Shown: one piece after another, positions 58,629-64,000 of the stretch
How the letters are laid out: each line of letters begins with the position of its first letter
How positions within the stretch are numbered: the first letter of the stretch is position 1
Source: DATAGF01 sp963819845
GTDB taxonomy: Bacteria; Actinomycetota; Thermoleophilia; Miltoncostaeales; Miltoncostaeaceae
Length of the DNA: 64,000 nt
Direction of reading: 5' to 3'
Assembly (NCBI GenBank): GCA_963819845.1
Contig: CAWFXQ010000008.1
Span: forward strand, 682,001-746,000
Made by a program: the position numbers and the translations under genes
The notes under the pieces: generated by a model
Seen by the model: only the letters and a program-made list of their open reading frames with translations
Told to the model about the DNA's origin: nothing
Database searches by the model: none

Positions 58629-60993
58629 CCGACGACGAGTTGCGCCGGCTGCACGCCTGGTGGCGCGCCGCAAACTATCTATCGGTGGGCCAGATCTACC
58701 TACTCGACAACCCGCTGCTCCGCGGGCCCCTGCGGATCGAGCACGTCAAGCCCCGCCTGCTCGGCCACTGGGGCACGAGCCCCGGGCTCAACTTCGTCTA
58801 CGCCCACATGAACCGCGTCATCCGCGCGCGGGACCTCGAGGCGATGTACGTCATCGGGCCGGGGCACGGCGGCCCTGCGGCGGTCGCCAACGCCTGGCTC
58901 GAGGGGACCTACTCCGAGGTGTACCCGGAGGTCTCGCTCGACGAGACGGGCATGGGCCGCCTGTTTCGCCAGTTCTCGTTCCCCGGCGGGATCCCCAGCC
59001 ACGTGGCGCCCGAGACGCCGGGCTCGATCCACGAGGGGGGCGAGCTGGGCTACGCCCTGTCGCACGCCTACGGCGCGGCGCTCGACAACCCCGAGCTGGT
59101 GGTGTGCTGCATCGTCGGCGACGGCGAGGCCGAGACCGGGCCGCTGGCGACCGGATGGCACTCGAACAAGTTCCTCGACCCGGCCGGCGACGGCGCGGTG
59201 CTGCCCGATGCTGCACCTGAACGGCTGGAAGATCGCCAACCCGGCCGTGCTGGCCCGGATCCCCGGCGACGAGCTGCGCCGCCTGCTGGAGGGCTACGGC
59301 CACCGGCCGATCTTCGTGGAGGGCGCCGAGCCCGAGCGCGATGCACCGCCTGATGGCGGCGGCCATGGACGAGGCCGTCGACGAGATCGCGCGCATCCGC
59401 CGGGCGGCACGGGAGGACGGCGACCGCCGCCGGCCGGCCTGGCCCATGATCGTGCTGAGGACGCCGAAGGGCTGGACCGGCCCGGCGAGTCGTGGATGGC
59501 GTGCCGGTGGAGGGGACCCACCGCTCCCACCAGGTGCCGCTCTCGGGGCTGGCGGACCGCCCGGACCACCTGCGGATGCTCGAGGAGTGGATGCGCTCGT
59601 ACCGCCCCGAGGAGCTCTTCGACGGGGGCGGTGCGCCGGTCGCGCAGATCGCGGACCTCGCCCCGCGCGGCGAGCGGCGCATGAGCGCCAGCCCGCACGC
59701 CAACGGCGGCCTGCTGCTGCGCCCGCTGGCCCTGCCCGACTTCCGCGACTACGCGGTGGACCCGGGCGGGCGCGGCGGCGCCGACGCCGAGGCGACGCGG
59801 GTGCTGGGCGGCTTCCTCCGCGACGTGATGCGGGCCAACGAGGGAGAGCGCAACTTCCGCCTCGTCGGGCCCGACGAGACCGCATCCAACCGGCTCGGAC
59901 GCCGTCTACGAGGCCACCGACAAGGACTGGGTCGCGGAGGCCGCCCCGGGCGACGAGCACCTCGCCCCCGGCGGGCGCGTGATGGAGATGCTGTCCGAGC
60001 ACCAGTGCCAGGGCTGGCTCGAGGGCTACCTGCTCACCGGCCGCCACGGCCTGTTCAGCTGCTACGAGGCCTTCATCCACATCGTCGACTCGATGGTCAA
60101 CCAGCACGCCAAGTGGCTGAAGATCACGCGGGGGCTGGCCTGGCGGCGGCCGATCGCCTCGCTCAACTACCTGCTGACGTCGCACGTCTGGCGCCAGGAC
60201 CACAACGGGTTCTCGCACCAGGACCCCGGCTTCATCGACCACGTGGCCAACAAGAAGGCCGAGATCGTGCGCGTCTACCTGCCCCCGGACGCCAACACCC
60301 TGCTCTCGGTGGCCGACCACTGCCTGCGGTCGCGGGACTACATCAACGTCGTCGTCGCCGGCAAGCAGCCCGCGCCGCAGTGGCTGGACATGGACGAGGC
60401 CGTGCTCCACTGCACGCGCGGGCTGGGCATCTGGGAGTGGGCCGGGCACCGACGACGGCCAGGAGCCCGACGTCGTCATGGCCTGCTGCGGCGACGTGCC
60501 CACGCTGGAGACGCTGGCCGCCTGCGCGCTCCTGCGCGAGCACCTGCCCGAGCTGCGCGTGCGGGTGGTGAACGTCGTCGACCTCATGCGGCTGCAGCCC
60601 GACCGCGAGCACCCGCACGGGCTTCCCGACCACGAGTTCGACGCCCTGTTCACGATCGACCGGCCGGTGATCTTCGCCTACCACGGCTACCCGACGCTGA
60701 TCCACCGGCTCACCTACGGCCGGGCCGGCCACGACCACTTCCACGTTCGCGGCTACCGGGAGGAGGGCACGACCACCACCCCCTTCGACCTGGTCATGCT
60801 CAACGACCTCGACCGCTTCCACCTGGTGATGGACGTCATCGACCGCGTGCCGGGCCTCGGCGCGCGCGCGGCGGGCGTCCGCCAGGAGATGGCCGATGAG
60901 CGCCTGCGCATGCGGGCCTACACGCGAGAGCACGGCGAGGACCACCCCGCCGTGAGCGAGTGGCGGTGGTCGCCGGAGCAGCCCCTGGACTAG
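58625..60993 (+). CDS. xfp: Xylulose-5-P/fructose-6-P phosphoketolase, frame broken at five places
   Basis: TPP-dependent phosphoketolase of about 788 residues splitting xylulose 5-P or fructose 6-P into acetyl phosphate and an aldose phosphate. Motifs: HWGTSPGLNFVYAHMNRVIR, MYVIGPGHGGPAAVANAWLE and SEVYPEV, the TPP site VGDGEAETGPLATGWHSNKF, then FRLVGPDETASNRL, SEHQCQGWLEGYLLTGRHGL, SHQDPGFIDHVANKKAEIVR and DYINVVVAGKQPAPQWLDM. Each break is a +1 shift: at about 59209, 59340, 59490, 59905 and 60450. No motif is missing, so the enzyme is complete apart from the breaks. Confidence 0.92.
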
Positions 60994-61037
60994 CCTTCCC
61001 CCGCGGGCGGCACCCACCACCAGCGGAGGAGCGAGGC

Positions 61038-61529
61038 GTGGCGACCTTCACGGTCTGGAAGTTCCACACCGCCGAGGGGGCGGAGAGCGCGCTCGGCACC
61101 CTCGAGCGGCTGCAGGGCGAGGAGCTCATCACGGTCCAGGATGCGGCCATCGTCACCTGGCCGGAGGGGACGAAGAAGCCGAAGACCCGGCAGCTCCACG
61201 ACCTCACCGGGGTGGGCGCGCTGGGCGGGGCCTTCTGGGGCTTCCTGTTCGGGCTGATCTTCTTCGTCCCCCTGCTCGGCCTGGCCGTGGGCGCGGCGAC
61301 CGGCGCCCTCGCCGGCTCGCTCACCCACGTGGGCATCGACGACGACTTCATCAAGGAGGTGCGCGAGAAGGTGACGCCCGGCACGTCCGCGCTCTTCGTC
61401 ATGACCAGCGACGCGGTGCTCGAGCGCGTGCGCGACGCGTTCCCGGCCGCCGACGCCGAGCTGATCCACACCAACCTGTCCACGGAGGACGAGGACAGGC
61501 TCCGCGAGGCGTTCTCCGAGGAGGACTGA
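61038..61529 (+). CDS. DUF1269 membrane protein (163 aa)
   Basis: The N-terminal ferredoxin-like part reads KFHTAEGAESALGTLERLQG and VTWPEGTKKPKTRQLHDL. A Gly-rich double hydrophobic segment follows (GVGALGGAFWGFLFGLIFFV and AVGAATGALAGSLTHVGIDD), then a charged C-terminal helix. This is the DUF1269 pattern, sometimes called a general-stress membrane protein. Function unknown. The start is GTG 61038 with GGAGGAGCGAGG ahead. Confidence 0.85.
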   Translation: MATFTVWKFHTAEGAESALGTLERLQGEELITVQDAAIVTWPEGTKKPKTRQLHDLTGVGALGGAFWGFLFGLIFFVPLLGLAVGAATGALAGSLTHVGIDDDFIKEVREKVTPGTSALFVMTSDAVLERVRDAFPAADAELIHTNLSTEDEDRLREAFSEED

Positions 61530-61561
61530 GGGCGGACGAGGGGCCGGGGCGCCCCGCCGCC

Positions 61562-62293
61562 GTGCTCGAGGCCTTCCTCTGGGGCGCCTTCGCCGCCTCG
61601 TCGCTGATCATCGGCGGCGCGATCGCCCTCTGGCGGCCGGTCCCGCCGCGGGTGCTGGGCCTCGTGCTCGCCTTCGGCGCCGGCGTCCTCATCTCCGCCG
61701 TCGCCTACGAGCTCGCGCTCGAGGCCTTCGAGACGGGAGGGTGGAGCGGCGGGCCGGCGCTGGGCTTCGTCGCCGGCGTCGCGGTCTTCTACGTGGGGGA
61801 CTCGATCATCGACCGCCGCGGAGGGGAGGGTCGCAAGAGCATGGACCCCGGCATGCGGGCGGGCGGGGTCGCGCTGGCGATCGTGCTCGGCATCGTGCTC
61901 GACGGCGTGCCGGAGTCGGCGGTGATCGGCATGACCCTGCTCGAGGGAGGCGTCAGCGTGGCGGTGCTGGTGGCGGTCTTCCTCTCGAACCTGCCGGAGG
62001 CGTTCGCGGCCACGGCGAACCTGCGCGAGGGCGGCTGGAGCGGCCGCCACGTCATGGGCCTCTGGACCGTGATCGCGGTCGTCAGCGGGCTCGCCGCGCT
62101 CGCGGGCTACGCGCTGCTCGACGGGGCATCGCCCGGCGTGACGGCCTTCGTGCTCGCCTTCGCGGGGGGCGCGATCCTGACGATGCTGGCCGACACGATG
62201 ATGCCCGAGGCCTTCGCGAACGGGGGCAAGCTCGCCGGCGTCGTCACCTCGATCGGCTTCGCGCTCGCCTTCGTCATCTCGACGCTGGAGTAG
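61562..62293 (+). CDS. ZIP-family metal transporter (243 aa)
   Basis: Eight hydrophobic segments. The metal site helix is LGIVLDGVPESAVIGMTLLE (Asp/Glu variants of the ZIP HNxPEG motif), followed by VFLSNLPEAFAATANLREGG (NxPE). These two helices form the binuclear site of ZIP transporters; the first has D-G-V-P-E-S where His-Asn-x-Pro-Glu-Gly is usual, so metal preference may be altered. The sequence resembles the ZupT/GufA-like bacterial ZIPs. GTG 61562 is the chosen start. It follows DUF1269 closely. Confidence 0.83.
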   Translation: MLEAFLWGAFAASSLIIGGAIALWRPVPPRVLGLVLAFGAGVLISAVAYELALEAFETGGWSGGPALGFVAGVAVFYVGDSIIDRRGGEGRKSMDPGMRAGGVALAIVLGIVLDGVPESAVIGMTLLEGGVSVAVLVAVFLSNLPEAFAATANLREGGWSGRHVMGLWTVIAVVSGLAALAGYALLDGASPGVTAFVLAFAGGAILTMLADTMMPEAFANGGKLAGVVTSIGFALAFVISTLE

Positions 62294-62304
62294 GGTGCCC
62301 GGCC

Positions 62305-63796
62305 GTGACCAGGATCGACCGGGCCACCCTCCTGCGCCGCGCCGGCGGCGCGGTCGCCGTCGCCGCCCTGGCGGGAGGCGGCGGCACCGCCCTCGCCGCG
62401 CGGGCGACGGCCCGCAAGCCCCCGCTCTCGGAGCTCGCCAAGGCGACGACCGGGATCCTCGTCACGCGCGGCAGCGGCGCCTACCCCGCGGCGAAGCGGG
62501 AGGTCAACACGCGCTACTCGGGCGTCCGGCCCCTCGCGATCCTGAGGGCGCGCACCGTGTCCGACGTGCGGGCGGCCGTCCGGTGGTGCGCGAAGTACGA
62601 CGTCAAGATCGCCGCGCGGTCGGGCGGCCACAGCTACGCGGGCTACTCGACGGTGCAGGGCGGGCTGGTGGTCGACCTGTCGCGGATCAAGGGGGTCAGC
62701 GTCGCGGCCGGGGGGCGCCACGGTGCAGGTGGGCGCCGGCAACCGGCTCATCGACATGTACTCGGCGCTCGCCGCGCGGGGCCTCACCGTCCCGGCGGGG
62801 TCGTGCCCCACGGTGGGCATCGGCGGCCTCGCGCTCGGCGGCGGCGTCGGCCTCGCCGGACGCGCCTTCGGCACGACCTCCGACAACATCCGCTCGCTCA
62901 CCATCGTCACCGCCGACGGCGCGGCGCAGACGGCGAACGGCCGCCAGAACGAGGACCTCTACTGGGCCTGCCGCGGCGGCGGGGGCGGCAACTTCGGCAT
63001 CGTCACGGGCTTCACGTTCACGACCCACGCCGTGCGGACGGCGTCGTACTTCTTCGCCAGCTTCAGCTGGGACGACGTCGAGGACGTCGTGGGCCGCTGG
63101 CAGCGCTGGGCCCCGAACGCCCCGCCCGAGCTGTTCGCGCTCTGCACGCTCAGCACCGGGTCGGGCAGCCCCACGCTGAACGTCTTCGGCCAGTACATGG
63201 GGTCGTCGGCGGCGCTGCGGCGCGTGCTCAACGGGCTCACCTCGGCGGCTCAACCGCGCAGCCTGCAGGTCGGCACGTCGCCGTACATCGACCTCATCCT
63301 GCGGTGGGCCGGGTGCCTGAGCGAGTCGCCCGCCGAGTGCCGCCGGCCGCCCTACGAGCCCTTCGCCGCCAAGTCGAGCTACGTGCTGCAGCCGATGTCG
63401 GCGCGCGGCATCGCCACAATGGCGAGCTGGATCGAGCGGCGCCAGCGTCAGGGCGGCGGCACGGGGGTGATCATCCTCGACTCCTACGGCGGAGCGATCA
63501 ACGAGGTCGCGGCCGACGCGACGGCCTTCGTGCACCGGGACGCCCTCTACTCGTGCCAGTTCGCCGCCTACTGGGCCGGGGAGGGGACGCAGGCCGCGGC
63601 GCTCTCGTGGATCCGCGGGTTCTACGCGGCCATGCGTCCCTTCGTCTCGCCGTACGCCTACCAGAACTACATCGACCCGGATCTCACCACCTGGCAGAAC
63701 GCCTACTACGGGTCGAACCTCGACCGCCTCAAGGACGTGAAGACGCAGGTCGACCCGGACGACCTCTTCCGGTTCCGGCAGAGCATCCCGGTCTGA
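62305..63796 (+). CDS. Secreted FAD-linked oxidase (BBE-like), frame broken by one extra base
   Basis: The first 30 residues form a Tat-like signal (LLRRAGGAVAVAALAGGGGTALAA), so the oxidase is exported. The PCMH FAD domain follows: ILRARTVSDVRAAVRWCAKY, the covalent-FAD His in SGGHSYAGYSTVQGGLVVDL, then VGAGNRLIDMYSALAARGLT and GGLALGGGVGLAGRAFGTTS. The BBE tail is NAYYGSNLDRLKDVKTQVDP. The break is in a run of six G near 62710-62716, where five would keep frame. The expected size is about 496 residues. It oxidises sugars or similar molecules outside the cell. It is distinct from the FAD oxidase at 46606, which lacks a signal. Confidence 0.85.
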
Positions 63797-63807
63797 TCGG
63801 CCGGGGG

Positions 63808-63837
63808 CGGCGGGCGCCCACCCGGGGGCGCCCGCCG
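63808..63837. terminator. Bidirectional terminator hairpin
   Basis: A perfect 12-bp GC stem (CGGCGGGCGCCC with GGGCGCCCGCCG, 6-base loop) lies between the convergent FAD oxidase and the gene at the window edge. Its symmetry suits termination from both sides. Confidence 0.7.
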
Positions 63838-63847
63838 GAGGATCGCG

Positions 63848-64000
63848 CTAGTTGGCCAGCGTCGAGCGCAGGTTCCCCTGGATCGGGCGCCGCGCGACCG
63901 CAACGAACGAGTTGTAGCTCGGCTTCTTGCCGCCGCCGGCCTTCAGCAGGCCGCCGGGCCAGTTGCGGTTGTCCTGGAGGTTGAACCAGACCACCGCGGC
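63848..64000 (-). CDS. C-terminal end of a glycosidase-like protein (5' part off the window)
   Basis: Fifty codons are visible, ending in TAG at 63848. They read VVWFNLQDNRNWPGGLLKAG and then KKPSYNSFVAVARRPI. The NLQDNRxWPGGL...KPSYxxF ending is typical of actinobacterial glycoside-hydrolase-like (cellulase-fold) secreted proteins. The catalytic residues are outside the window, so the activity is not shown. It converges on the FAD oxidase with a strong hairpin between. Confidence 0.55.
   Translation of the reverse strand, partial: AAVVWFNLQDNRNWPGGLLKAGGGKKPSYNSFVAVARRPIQGNLRSTLAN

Noticed and set aside
1..64000. CRISPR arrays, insertion sequences, rRNA
   Set aside because: No regularly spaced direct repeats with Cas genes, no transposase and no rRNA sequence were seen on either strand.

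Overview
The window is GC-rich (well above 70 % by eye), densely packed chromosomal DNA with many ATGA/GTGA stop-start overlaps and frequent GTG starts. Gene content (long-type SRP RNA beside dnaX, a DUF4331-TPR-NicO cluster, LAL-type LuxR giants, PspA-PspAA, DUF2630, DUF1269) suggests a soil actinobacterium. I would guess the Thermoleophilia/Solirubrobacterales side, but no rRNA or marker protein in the window proves it.

Layout. 1-4000: small NAD(P)-binding (NmrA-like) reductases with AraC and PadR regulators. 3981-9200 (minus): asd-lysC, recR-ybaB-dnaX and the SRP RNA. 9241-18440: an envelope and metal block made of a secreted unknown, DUF4331, TPR, a His-rich NicO transporter, then znuA, a Fur-family regulator, znuC and znuB with three candidate operator 15-mers. 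18451-23154: aldo-keto reductase, orphan QueA-like protein, and a SoxR-controlled SDR divergent from soxR and an FAD oxidoreductase. 23209-30638: a LAL regulator, a truncated ECF-like sigma factor, an alpha/beta hydrolase beside a dehydrogenase remnant, MFS and a poly-gamma-glutamate hydrolase family protein. 30661-35517 (minus): an arginine succinyltransferase (AST) operon, astA-astD-astB, ending in an M20 peptidase where an AstE would be expected. 35702-43357: SDR, second LAL regulator, NTF2-like protein, tRNA-Val, PspA-PspAA and an envelope protein. 43383-46359: two tRNA-Ser genes, with the CGA tRNA carrying about 2.7 kb of tandem islets bounded by copies of its own 3' end; cargo is two small phage-style proteins plus a 2OG dioxygenase and a SAM methyltransferase. 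46606-51452: an FAD oxidase, a compact [NiFe]-hydrogenase operon (small, large, protease) and an ACT protein. 51534-64000: a pair of micro-membrane proteins, an acetate-transporter homologue, a Vps62-like protein, an unknown-DyP peroxidase-DNA glycosylase operon, acetate kinase-phosphoketolase, DUF1269, ZIP, a second FAD oxidase, and the end of a glycosidase-like gene.

Themes. Metal homeostasis (NicO, ZnuABC with its regulator, ZIP), redox defence (SoxR regulon, DyP, reductases), scavenging of arginine, H2 and acetyl phosphate, and tRNA-anchored gene acquisition.

Quality caveat. Eleven conserved genes are frame-broken at 16 places, and 15 of the breaks behave as +1 insertions. I treat these as probable consensus errors and annotate the genes across the breaks.
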